Source of the DNA: a bacterium
GTDB lineage: Bacteria; Bacteroidota; Bacteroidia; NS11-12g; UBA955
Direction: 5' to 3'
NCBI GenBank assembly: GCA_029945665.1
Contig: JAQSCZ010000012.1
Location: forward strand, 1 to 54,542
DNA: 54,542 nt
A model generated the notes under the pieces. The model saw only the letters and a program-made list of their open reading frames with translations. It searched no databases and was not told the DNA's origin. Made by a program: the position numbers and the translations under genes. Each line of letters opens with the position of its first letter. Position 1 is the stretch's first letter. This document shows, piece by piece, positions 26,092-34,191 of the stretch.

Positions 26092-29000
26092 TTATTCTAC
26101 AATTATTTTTTCTGTATGAACACCTTCTTCAGATTCAACACGTATCACAAATAAACCTTTAGGTAGATTTGACAATTGAATTGAATTGTTGAATGTGCCA
26201 TTCATAATTACCTTACCTGTAATATCAATTACTTGATAGTTGGCATCTGTTGCATTTTGGATAGTAACAATACCTGCAGATGGGTTAGGATAAACAACTA
26301 CATTGTTGTTACCTTCATTAAATTTAACAACTTTAATATCACTGAATGCATATTTACCATCATTGTCTACTTGTTTCAATTTATAGTAGTTGATTGCATT
26401 TGTTTTATTGTGAATCATAAAGTAGCTGTTTAATTGATCAGATGAACCTTTGCTATTTAAAACACCTATTGTTTTCCAATTTACTAAATCAGTAGAATAC
26501 ATAACTTCAAAATATTTATTATTTTCTTCCGAAGCAGTTTGCCAATTTAAGTCAACTGTTTTAGTAGATTGATTAGGAATTGCTGTAAAGTTAATTAATG
26601 ATACAGGAAGTGGATTTAATCCGCCTAATGAACCAAAGGTGAAAGGACTAAATGTATTCACTGCTTCTAAAGTTGCAGAAGTTGAAGTGGTTGTATTGGT
26701 TAAGGTAGAAATGTCTTCCCAATCAGAACCATTATAATGGGCAACTATTAAGTCACTTGATGCAGTGTTGATTACACCACTAAACACTTTGTCATAGAAA
26801 AATAAAGTAACGTCCATTGCTGTTTGATCACCTGTGCGATCAATATTCCAATATTCTTTAGATGATACTCTTGTTAAACCAGATGCAACACTTAAGTCGC
26901 TATATGGAGTGTTGAAATATTCAATGGTGAAGTTAGATACATAAGCACCATTGTTACCGCTATTGCGTAATAACTTGGCAGGAGCAAATTTTCCATTCTT
27001 TCCAACTGGGAATGTGAATGTGTTTTCAGTTGTACTTCCAATTTTGAAAAGTGTTTTTCTAACTGGGCCATCGATATAACTAGAATTACTTCCACCTACA
27101 ACGATTATAAAGTTTTCTAAAGTCAATAAATTAGATGTTGTTGATTTGATAACACCATTTGTTAAATATAAGCCTTTGAAAACTTTTAATGGAGCAAGAA
27201 TAGTTAAACCAGCAGTATTGTTGATAGTCAAAGTGTCAATAGTACCTGAGCTAAATACAGAAGCAGGTATTGATTGTGCCGATGAACCTACAAAATGAAC
27301 AGAACCACCTGAAGTATTGATTAAACCTGTTGAAGCAATGTTGCCTGCAATTTTAAGTACTGCAGTATTAGTTAAAGTAGCACCATTTCTTACTGTTAAG
27401 TTTTTGCAATAACCGATACCACTAGATAAACTTGGTAAGTTTGCTACACCAGAAGGAACAACAACATCTGTAGTGAGGGTAGGGACACTTCCACACCAAT
27501 TAGCAGTCGTTTGCCAATTAGTACTTGTTCCACCTATCCAATAGCCATTGGTATTAGTTACCTCAGCCATACCTGGTAAACTATTGTCTGAAGGACAAGT
27601 TCCATTTTGAACTACGGCTCTATATAAAGTAGTTGCAGTAACACTTGAGAAATTATTAGTAGTTCCTGTATTTGAAATATTGGTCCAAACCAAACCGTTA
27701 TCTGTAGATTGTTGCCATTTAGTGACAGAACCTGTTTTACCAGTCAATGTTAGAGTTCCAGAATTTGAACCACCACAAAAAGTTTTTGAATCAACTAAGC
27801 CACCTACTGAAGGTGTACCAGTAACCACAGTGATAGTGATGCCAGGTGTAAACGCTGGGCTTCCACAACCACTATTTTGAACTTGAGCACGGTAGTAATA
27901 AGTTGCACCTGAAGTTGATAGAACTTGGTTGTATGTGTTAGTTGTATTAGCAATATCAGTTGCAGTGCTAAAGTTGCTGTTTACATCCCTTTGCCATTTT
28001 AATATGGTAACTTGATTGCCATATAAAGTTAATTTAACAGTACCACCTGCACAAATTGTATTGCTTTCAGCCAAAATATTGCCTGTAATCGTAGCAGTTA
28101 CATTGATATAGGTACTGGATGTTGGAAGGTTTGAGCAACTTGCTGGGCTAGTTGAATTAACAATAGCACGGTAGTATGTAGTTTGGTTTAAATTGGTAAC
28201 AGTTAAAGAAGTTGTTGTATTAGAAATGGATGTTGTGCTTGAGAAATTTTGATATTGAGAAGATTCCCAACGAACAACTGTTCCAGTTAAACCAGTTAAT
28301 GTTAAGGTAGTTGAATTTGTACCGGGGCATACATTTACGTCACCACCTGTGATGGTTCCACTAGAAACACCTGAAGATATGCTAATATTACGAGTTGAAT
28401 GTGCAACATTATTGGTAATTGCATCAAGTGGCATATCACCATATTCATAAATGCCTTCTGCTGCATTAGTTCCTTTTTCATCATCCCATTCGCCAGAGAA
28501 ACTGTACATTAATACAAAATCTTGCTCTCCATTAACCGAAGAGTTAGTGGTTGGATAATCATCAGGTTGACTTCCGCTCCAATTAATCCATCTACTTGAT
28601 ATAGAATTTGGACCGCTATTCCATGAATTACCTGAAGAAAATGGAGTGCCTGATTCAGGACCAGTTAACCAATAAAAATTACCTTCAGATAAATTTTGAT
28701 TAGCATAGGTCGTTACACCAGTAAGATTGTTGATTTCTGTATAGTTGTCACTAGCACCTAACCATGTAAATAAGTAAGCTGACATCTGCCATACAAAATT
28801 ATTTTCATCTTGTGATGTCAATGTTGCTAAGTAACCTTTTCTGCCGTAATAAGAAGTTTCACTCGCATTGGTTCTTGTAGTCGCCCAATCTGTATAAGTT
28901 CCGCTTAATGCATAAAAGTGTCCGTTGGTTGGGTTGTAAAGTTTGTTTCCAATTACAAAAGTGACATTTCTTTTTTGTGAGTAACAAGTTGCATTAGTGG

Positions 29001-29349
29001 TTTTTAATGTCACTGTTCTTAACAATGCTTGCCAATTGCTTTTTGATGTTGTTCCAAAAAATCTTAATATGCCATGAACATTGTCGAAACTACTAGTAAT
29101 GCCTGAAGGCAATGAGCCAGTGTAAGACAATATGTCGCCACTTGCGCCAGTAATGTAGCCACCTGTAATTTGGATAGTCATGTCTGTTAGGTCACCCGTG
29201 CCGTCAAGGGTCAAACCTGCATCCACAATGGTGGCTGAATTTGCGGATATGCTCAGAACCGATCCAGTTCCTGAAATTTGTGCTCTGCTCACAAAAAATG
29301 TTAATAAAAGTAAAGAGGTGACAGAGAACCTCATCATTAGGTGTTTCAT
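26092..29349 (-). CDS. T9SS-exported surface protein with C-type lectin-like domain
   Basis: A 1085-aa exported protein. After the signal peptide (MKHLMMRFSVTSLLLLTFFVSRAQ) comes a C-type-lectin-like domain at about residues 125-310, recognised by NGHFYALSGTYTDW, GYLATLTSQDENNFV, WLGASDN, INWSGSQPDD, GEQDFVLMY and WDDEKGT. Three Ig-like repeats follow (around LTGLTGTVVRWESS, LYGNQVTILKWQRD, LTGKTGSVTKWQQS). A TxxNWCGSVP beta-rich module, a module ending FSPFTFGSL, a fibronectin-like part (PLPVSLINF) and a T9SS sorting domain (VYPNPSAG) complete it. The architecture suggests a sugar-binding adhesin. A terminator follows the gene. Confidence 0.9.
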   Translation of the reverse strand: MKHLMMRFSVTSLLLLTFFVSRAQISGTGSVLSISANSATIVDAGLTLDGTGDLTDMTIQITGGYITGASGDILSYTGSLPSGITSSFDNVHGILRFFGTTSKSNWQALLRTVTLKTTNATCYSQKRNVTFVIGNKLYNPTNGHFYALSGTYTDWATTRTNASETSYYGRKGYLATLTSQDENNFVWQMSAYLFTWLGASDNYTEINNLTGVTTYANQNLSEGNFYWLTGPESGTPFSSGNSWNSGPNSISSRWINWSGSQPDDYPTTNSSVNGEQDFVLMYSFSGEWDDEKGTNAAEGIYEYGDMPLDAITNNVAHSTRNISISSGVSSGTITGGDVNVCPGTNSTTLTLTGLTGTVVRWESSQYQNFSSTTSISNTTTSLTVTNLNQTTYYRAIVNSTSPASCSNLPTSSTYINVTATITGNILAESNTICAGGTVKLTLYGNQVTILKWQRDVNSNFSTATDIANTTNTYNQVLSTSGATYYYRAQVQNSGCGSPAFTPGITITVVTGTPSVGGLVDSKTFCGGSNSGTLTLTGKTGSVTKWQQSTDNGLVWTNISNTGTTNNFSSVTATTLYRAVVQNGTCPSDNSLPGMAEVTNTNGYWIGGTSTNWQTTANWCGSVPTLTTDVVVPSGVANLPSLSSGIGYCKNLTVRNGATLTNTAVLKIAGNIASTGLINTSGGSVHFVGSSAQSIPASVFSSGTIDTLTINNTAGLTILAPLKVFKGLYLTNGVIKSTTSNLLTLENFIIVVGGSNSSYIDGPVRKTLFKIGSTTENTFTFPVGKNGKFAPAKLLRNSGNNGAYVSNFTIEYFNTPYSDLSVASGLTRVSSKEYWNIDRTGDQTAMDVTLFFYDKVFSGVINTASSDLIVAHYNGSDWEDISTLTNTTTSTSATLEAVNTFSPFTFGSLGGLNPLPVSLINFTAIPNQSTKTVDLNWQTASEENNKYFEVMYSTDLVNWKTIGVLNSKGSSDQLNSYFMIHNKTNAINYYKLKQVDNDGKYAFSDIKVVKFNEGNNNVVVYPNPSAGIVTIQNATDANYQVIDITGKVIMNGTFNNSIQLSNLPKGLFVIRVESEEGVHTEKIIVE

Positions 29350-29718
29350 ATTTGATTAAATTATTTTGTTGCAATAATACTTCATTTTAGTATTTAAGTA
29401 CTAACGTTTCTTGAATTAAGTTAAAAAAGCCTACACAGAAATAGCTTAATGTATTGATAATGAGGTAAATAAAATTACATATATTTACTATAAAAAGTGT
29501 GGATAACTACCTAGAATTGCAGTATTTAATACTAGTTTTTAGGTATTTTAATACTAAAAAGTGGACAGTATAGCTTAAGTTAGTATAAATACTCAGAAAA
29601 AATAAATCCAAGGCAGGTTGTCAACATTTTGTAAAAAAATGTACAGTATTTTTTTTTAATGTTTTTAAAGACAAAAATCAGAGTGAAAAAAGTGTGAAAA
29701 TTGTTTAATTCTGTGAAA
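29350..29718. other. AT-rich 369-bp region with clustered AGTAT palindromes
   Basis: No gene is seen. Besides the promoter palindrome, three shorter ones cluster at 29521-29533 (AGTATTTAATACT), 29543-29554 (GTATTTTAATAC) and 29582-29593 (AGTATAAATACT). A single match to the DnaA box (TGTGGATAA, 29498-29506) is probably chance. No terminator hairpin for the 645-aa gene upstream is visible. Confidence 0.6.
29372..29404 (-). promoter_or_regulatory. Promoter with palindrome before the 1085-aa gene
   Basis: TATTATTG (29372-29379) is one base off TAnnTTTG. Seven bases upstream lies TTAGTATTTAAGTACTAA (29387-29404), an 18-bp palindrome with one mismatched pair, of the same TAGTA-N6-TACTA form as before the next two T9SS genes. 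The spacing to the box differs here. Confidence 0.5.
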
Positions 29719-31656
29719 TTATCTTTTTACGAATTTGTTAGATAACTTTACTTCGCCTTCAACTTCTAAATTAAGAAAGTAAATTCCCGTTTCTAATTCA
29801 TTTACATCAATTTTAAATGTTTTAAAATTCAACATTTGATTGGAGAAGGCCATCACTATTTTTCCGTAAGCATCAATTATTTCTATTTTAAAATTGGTCT
29901 CGGATAATTCTTTAAGTTCAACATTTATATAATCTGTGCAAGGATTCGGGAAAATTAATACATCGCTTTCAAAATAGTTTTTTGAAATATTAAGTTTAAC
30001 AGTAGAACTCCATTGAAATGAGCCATCATTATTTAGAATTTTTAATTTATAGTAAATAATTGGAAGCCCTAATTTTAAAATAGCATCATCGACTTGCTCG
30101 TAATATTTTATATTGTTACTGCTTGTCTTAACTTTTATTTCACTAACCATCTCAAAATCATTGCCATTCTCTGACCGAAAGATTTCAAAACCACTTAAAT
30201 TATCTTCGTCTGCAGTTGTCCAATTGATTTGAACACGCTTATCTATTTGTGTAGCAGTAAAATTAATTAGGTTAACTGGCAAAATGGCCATGCCAGTCAT
30301 TAACTTGGACTCAAAACTATATCTCGAACAAGCATCTGTAATAACACAAGTAATGGTGTAGGATATATTTTTGTTTATATTGTTGGGTGTAAAGGTTGTG
30401 TTCGCGGAATTGGGATCGGCAAAGTTTCCTGGGCATGATGCCGACCATTGATAATAAAGGGTTGCATTGGTTGGTGAATTAGCTTCAATGCTTACATGGT
30501 AAGTGGTTCCTTCTTGGATCTGAGATGGTACATTCATCATATTTACGGTTGGAGTCTTTTCGCGCATTACCATCAATGAAAAATTGAAAAATTGTCTTAC
30601 AGCTGCTATGTTGGCCTCATTCGTACCTTGGATATCGTGTCCACCTTGATACATAACAAAGCCAGATGTATTTAATCCAAATCCTCTGCCATAAAGTGTA
30701 ACAGCGGCAGGTCCGTTTGAAGCATTCGCGGTAACGTTCGATTGAATGGAATCATAACATCCAATATGCGTGCTATTCCTCCATGATGAGCCAATATTTG
30801 GAATGTAAACTTGCTCAGAACCATTGGTGTGGGCAACATCTTCCGAGCCTATCATTTGAAATACCTGATCATCTGGACGGGAAGAAATAGTACCTCCGTT
30901 GTAATTTTTGCGATTAAAAAAGTAACGGAATGGAGCACTCCCGTCATTGTGAGAATTATGAGGCATTAGACCTTTAGTACTAAGGAAATTCATCTGTTCT
31001 GAAGGATTCAAAGGATTGACAAGATTTTCTAAAGCACTCACAGAGTGGCAACCAGCCCAAATAGATCCCAAATTATTGCGATTCCAATTGTATAAATTTC
31101 CATGGGTTGCCCATGTTGGATCTGCATGAGGCATTACAAATATATCATTACATGCACTTAATGTGCTTGGGTTTGCAGTCGAATAGGCGCTAGAGGGGAT
31201 TCCTGCATCAACAAAAAAACTTTTGGAAATTGATACATTCACTAGGTTAAGGGTCCATTTAGGAACACTGGTTAAAGTTTGAGAAACGTTAAGAGCCAAT
31301 GCACTTTTGGTGTAAATTCCAATAACTCCACTTGCAGACCAAGCATTTATTCTTGCGCTAATAGAAGGAGTTATAAATTCGTAAGGAATTATGAAAGTAC
31401 CACCTTTGTAGTCAACGGATGCATAAGTAAAATCCTTTCCATCTTTAACCTTACTTGAACCAATTATCCATTTTATAGGTACATGGTAATTTTTCAATAA
31501 TTCATAAACAAGGCCATATGGTTTTAAACCATTCTCAATAGTTTGGGTTGGTGAACCCATATTTATAATATAGGAACCAGGTGCAAAAATTTCTGTTTGA
31601 CCGTTAACTCTACTCAAAATTAAAATAGAGATAACGAATACTAGAATTCGTTTCAT
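29719..31656 (-). CDS. T9SS-exported protein with unrecognised N-terminal domain
   Basis: A 645-aa exported protein. The signal peptide is MKRILVFVISILILSRVNGQ. Residues about 20-370 form one domain I do not recognise: it opens APGSYIINMGSPTQTIENGLKPYGLVYELLKNYHVP, contains GTFIIPYEFI, NDIFVMPHADPTW, WAGCHSVSALENLVNP and FVMYQGGHDIQG. The His/Asp-rich motifs (MPHADP, CHSVS, GGHD) suggest an enzyme or a glutamine-amidotransferase-like fold, but this is a guess. Then come an Ig-like part, a fibronectin-like part (LPVNLINFTATQ) and the sorting domain (FPNPCTDYINV ... NKFVKR). The promoter carries the shared palindrome. Confidence 0.85.
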   Translation of the reverse strand: MKRILVFVISILILSRVNGQTEIFAPGSYIINMGSPTQTIENGLKPYGLVYELLKNYHVPIKWIIGSSKVKDGKDFTYASVDYKGGTFIIPYEFITPSISARINAWSASGVIGIYTKSALALNVSQTLTSVPKWTLNLVNVSISKSFFVDAGIPSSAYSTANPSTLSACNDIFVMPHADPTWATHGNLYNWNRNNLGSIWAGCHSVSALENLVNPLNPSEQMNFLSTKGLMPHNSHNDGSAPFRYFFNRKNYNGGTISSRPDDQVFQMIGSEDVAHTNGSEQVYIPNIGSSWRNSTHIGCYDSIQSNVTANASNGPAAVTLYGRGFGLNTSGFVMYQGGHDIQGTNEANIAAVRQFFNFSLMVMREKTPTVNMMNVPSQIQEGTTYHVSIEANSPTNATLYYQWSASCPGNFADPNSANTTFTPNNINKNISYTITCVITDACSRYSFESKLMTGMAILPVNLINFTATQIDKRVQINWTTADEDNLSGFEIFRSENGNDFEMVSEIKVKTSSNNIKYYEQVDDAILKLGLPIIYYKLKILNNDGSFQWSSTVKLNISKNYFESDVLIFPNPCTDYINVELKELSETNFKIEIIDAYGKIVMAFSNQMLNFKTFKIDVNELETGIYFLNLEVEGEVKLSNKFVKR

Positions 31657-31704
31657 TGTGTTTAGTTTTAGCTACCTAACGGTGTTTCAATTCATTAGAT
31701 TCTG

Positions 31705-31735
31705 CAAATATATGTTAGTATTATAGTACTACAAA
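31705..31735 (-). promoter_or_regulatory. Promoter with TAGTA-N6-TACTA operator before the 645-aa gene
   Basis: TTTG (31732-31735), 19 nt, then TATATTTG (31705-31712): a textbook Bacteroidetes promoter on the minus strand. The spacer holds the palindrome TAGTA-N6-TACTA (31716-31731), which begins 3 nt from the -7 box. This placement is typical of a repressor site. The predicted leader is about 45 nt. Confidence 0.75.
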
Positions 31736-32037
31736 GCTTGCCTGAGTGTTTGTACTCTCTGATTATTTTAAATGTTTGTATATCAGGCTTTTAAAATTGT
31801 TTATTTTTAAGTATTAATACTTGTTTTAATGAAAAATAATGTCAAAATTCATTTATTATTAATCAGTAATTGCTTTTAGTATTTTGACATAAATAAATAA
31901 TAGATAATACCTAACTTATTGATACTAAATATTGTGCTTTTTGTTTTTTTTTAAATAAAGCTAGTTCTTGTTTTATTATTTTTCAAATAATGCAAGTTTT
32001 GTAACTTGCTGACATTAAATGGAATGCCAATGATTTA

Positions 32038-32069
32038 TTGATTATTGTCAATGATATTGATTACCTTTG
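32038..32069 (+). promoter_or_regulatory. Promoter of the SpoIIAA-like gene
   Basis: TTG (32038-32040), 21 nt, then TACCTTTG (32062-32069). The ATG is at 32097, giving a leader of about 23 nt. Confidence 0.75.
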
Positions 32070-32096
32070 CCTCTAAATTACTGTTGTTTTTCGAGA

Positions 32097-32477
32097 ATGG
32101 AATTGTATACCGATATACTTAAAAGAATTGTCATTAAAGACAATAATATTATTGAAATTGCTTACCATGATAATAGTTTTATAAATTGTGAAGCTGTAAA
32201 ATTAATATTTATTGAGTTTGATCGCTTGACCGAAGGCCGTAAAATTAAAAAATTAATACTGATAGGAAAGTCAACTAATATTTCGGAGGAGGCAAGACAA
32301 CTTATAATCACAGAAAACCATATTAGAAAATCACAAATTATTGCAGAAGCTATTGTTGTTAATTCATTCTTTCAAAAACTAAGCGCAAATTTTTATATTC
32401 TTTATTTAAAAAAAATGTATCCTACCCATTTTTTTACTTCAAAAGATTTAGCAATTGAATGGCTTATAAGTAAATAA
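32097..32477 (+). CDS. SpoIIAA/STAS-like small protein (DUF7793-like)
   Basis: A 126-aa cytoplasmic protein that begins MELYTDILKRIVIKDNNIIEIAY. It has the alternating strand/helix pattern of SpoIIAA-like (STAS-fold) proteins and ends YPTHFFTSKDLAIEWLISK, where a lone helix with the AIEWL motif closes the fold in this group. Such proteins are frequent in Bacteroidetes; function unknown. A longer frame starts at a TTG (32067), but that TTG is inside the -7 box TACCTTTG. It is the only plus-strand gene in the T9SS island and ends at a hairpin shared with the convergent 400-aa gene. Confidence 0.75.
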   Translation: MELYTDILKRIVIKDNNIIEIAYHDNSFINCEAVKLIFIEFDRLTEGRKIKKLILIGKSTNISEEARQLIITENHIRKSQIIAEAIVVNSFFQKLSANFYILYLKKMYPTHFFTSKDLAIEWLISK

Positions 32478-32484
32478 ATTTAAA

Positions 32485-32526
32485 CAAAAAAAAGCCACCT
32501 AGTATTTCTACTGGTGACTCTTTTTT
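32485..32526. terminator. Bidirectional terminator between convergent genes
   Basis: Imperfect stem: A run, AG, CACC, AGTA, loop TTTC, TACT, GGTG, CT, T run, with one bulged T and one C-A mismatch. It lies between the stop at 32477 and the stop at 32544. Confidence 0.75.
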
Positions 32527-32543
32527 AACACTACACTATAAAA

Positions 32544-33746
32544 CTATCTTTTGATAAACTTGGTAGCAGTTACACTACCATCGTTGTTTAATAAATTTAA
32601 GAAATAAACACCATTCTCCAATTGTTGAATATTGAATTGTATGCTTGTTCCGTTATTTGAAGTAGAATTCAATTCAACATTCTTGCCATTGATATCTGAA
32701 ATACTTACTGCCGCATCTGTATCAATTGCTTCAGATAAATTGACATTTAAATAATCTGAACTTGGATTAGGGTAAACACTTACTGTTGCTATTGTTGACA
32801 TTCTCAATTGAACCATATTGCTTAATTTGTAGTCGCCATTCTCATCTATCATTCTCAATTGGTAAAATATTTTAGACTGGTTAAAAGCTACGGCGTTAAT
32901 ATCTAAAAATTGGTATTCGTTAAGTTCGTTGCTGTTGCCTCTTGCAGTTGCAGTTCCTATAGATTGGAAGTTAATACCATCGAATGAACGCATTACTTCA
33001 AATTTGCTCAAGTTTTCTTCCGATGAAGTTGACCAACTTAACTCAGTATTGTTATTCTCTAAAATAGCACTAAAATGATTTAAAGTTACTGGAAGTGGAA
33101 CTACCATTGCTTTATAAGCTTTGAAATAGAAGGAAGCTTGTCTGTTAGTACCAGCAGTTATTTTCCCTAGAACGCCAACTCTCATTGTGTAACTTGAAAC
33201 ATTAACAAAATTAACCTGAGCCATTGCTTGGTATACACTTGTGTCTATCCCAGAATAATCTGTTGAAGCTCCAATAAACTTAAGCCATTTGGTATCTTGT
33301 GATAAATTAATACTAGAACCATTAATTCCTGTTCCAACAGCTGGTAGTGAAACCTTTACCATTTCTCTAAAACTGCTATTACCATCACAATCAACAATAG
33401 TCATTGCTAACAAGCTCTGAATATCTGCAGTTCCATTTGATGATTTGACAAATTCAATATTAAACTCCATATAGCTGCTGTCAGTGCTATTGGTCATTGT
33501 CTTTGTATATCTTATATTTGGTTGCCATGCATGTGCATAAATAGCGGAATCATCTATCATATTAATTGATGCATTCTTGGACCCTATAACAGTCACAATC
33601 GCATCAACACCTGAAACAACGCTCGCAAACTTCCAAGTTGTGGCGTTTACAGAAATAGGTTTTCTGAATTTATAAGTTTGATTTGCTTGTGAAAAAATAT
33701 TGCTAACAAAAAGCAATAAAGCAACGAGATTGAAAATTCGTTTCAT
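32544..33746 (-). CDS. T9SS-exported protein, 400 aa
   Basis: A 400-aa exported protein. The signal peptide is MKRIFNLVALLLFVSNIFSQ. Residues about 20-210 are a beta-rich domain of unknown function (YKFRKPISVNATTWKF ... YMEFNIEFVKSS ... ASFYFKAYKAMVVPLP). Residues 215-310 are the fibronectin-like module found before sorting domains (LPVTLNHFSAILENNN, SWSTSSEENLSKFEVMRS). The last 80 are a type A sorting domain (VYPNPSSDYLNV ... ATKFIKR). Its promoter and leader resemble those of the 645-aa gene, so the two are probably coregulated. Confidence 0.85.
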   Translation of the reverse strand: MKRIFNLVALLLFVSNIFSQANQTYKFRKPISVNATTWKFASVVSGVDAIVTVIGSKNASINMIDDSAIYAHAWQPNIRYTKTMTNSTDSSYMEFNIEFVKSSNGTADIQSLLAMTIVDCDGNSSFREMVKVSLPAVGTGINGSSINLSQDTKWLKFIGASTDYSGIDTSVYQAMAQVNFVNVSSYTMRVGVLGKITAGTNRQASFYFKAYKAMVVPLPVTLNHFSAILENNNTELSWSTSSEENLSKFEVMRSFDGINFQSIGTATARGNSNELNEYQFLDINAVAFNQSKIFYQLRMIDENGDYKLSNMVQLRMSTIATVSVYPNPSSDYLNVNLSEAIDTDAAVSISDINGKNVELNSTSNNGTSIQFNIQQLENGVYFLNLLNNDGSVTATKFIKR

Positions 33747-33802
33747 TGTGTGTTTAGTTTTAAGTTTTAATCCTAAAGGCGTTTTACTTCTTTAAGACGC
33801 CA

Positions 33803-33829
33803 CAAATATAACCTAGTACTTTTATACTA
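33803..33829 (-). promoter_or_regulatory. Promoter with TAGTA-N6-TACTA operator before the 400-aa gene
   Basis: TATATTTG (33803-33810) is preceded, 3 nt upstream, by TAGTA-N6-TACTA (33814-33829). Box and palindrome are placed exactly as before the 645-aa gene. Here no TTG is found at -33, so the palindrome might help recruit polymerase. The leader is about 53 nt. Confidence 0.7.
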
Positions 33830-34191
33830 TGTTAATAAACTAAGCGTAAAACTGCTAAAAATATCATAAATATCAGATAATGAGTATTATAAAATTTCTC
33901 ATGACTCAGTGTTTATACGCAAATTGTCTTGTTTTTTTGCAAATCGAGTGAAAATGCTCAATGAAATTGAACATATAATAGAAATATTAAGGCCTGAACT
34001 TTTTGGTGACTATAAATCAAAAAAGGAATACAAAACTGTATTCCTTTTTTAATATTCATAATCAATGTTAGGAAATATAATGGCTTCTATTTGCTAGTCT
34101 AATTAGACCTTGACTCTGTCTGATCCATTGTCTGAAAATAATCTATGCAGGATATCTATTCCTTTTTTTTAGTATTTTCAAGGGCTATTTT
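33830..34191. other. Intergenic region between two T9SS genes
   Basis: It holds the terminator at 34019-34050 and a perfect palindrome GTCTAATTAGAC (34097-34108). A 32-codon frame (33954-34052, plus strand) runs into the terminator stem and is not believed to be a gene. Nothing else was recognised. Confidence 0.5.
34019..34050. terminator. Bidirectional terminator
   Basis: Stem AAAAGGAATACA / TGTATTCCTTTT with AAAC loop, perfect over 12 bp and ending in T runs on both strands. It lies about 140 bp past the stop of the giant T9SS gene. Confidence 0.8.

Larger units (their letters stand above)
31657..32096. other. 440-bp divergent intergenic region
   Basis: Apart from the two divergent promoters, it holds a perfect 14-bp palindrome AAGTATTAATACTT (31809-31822) of the same AGTA...TACT family. 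No open frame of note and no RNA gene were recognised. Confidence 0.55.

Noticed and set aside
29498-29593. Possible replication origin: one DnaA-box match with iteron-like AGTAT palindromes in AT-rich DNA
   Set aside because: Only one DnaA box is present, there is no dnaA/dnaN or other replication gene nearby, and the palindromes fit the promoter motif of the adjacent genes better.
33954-34052. 32-codon plus-strand frame beginning MLNEIEHIIEIL
   Set aside because: It ends inside a terminator stem, has no -7 box and is too short to judge; it is kept only as a note.
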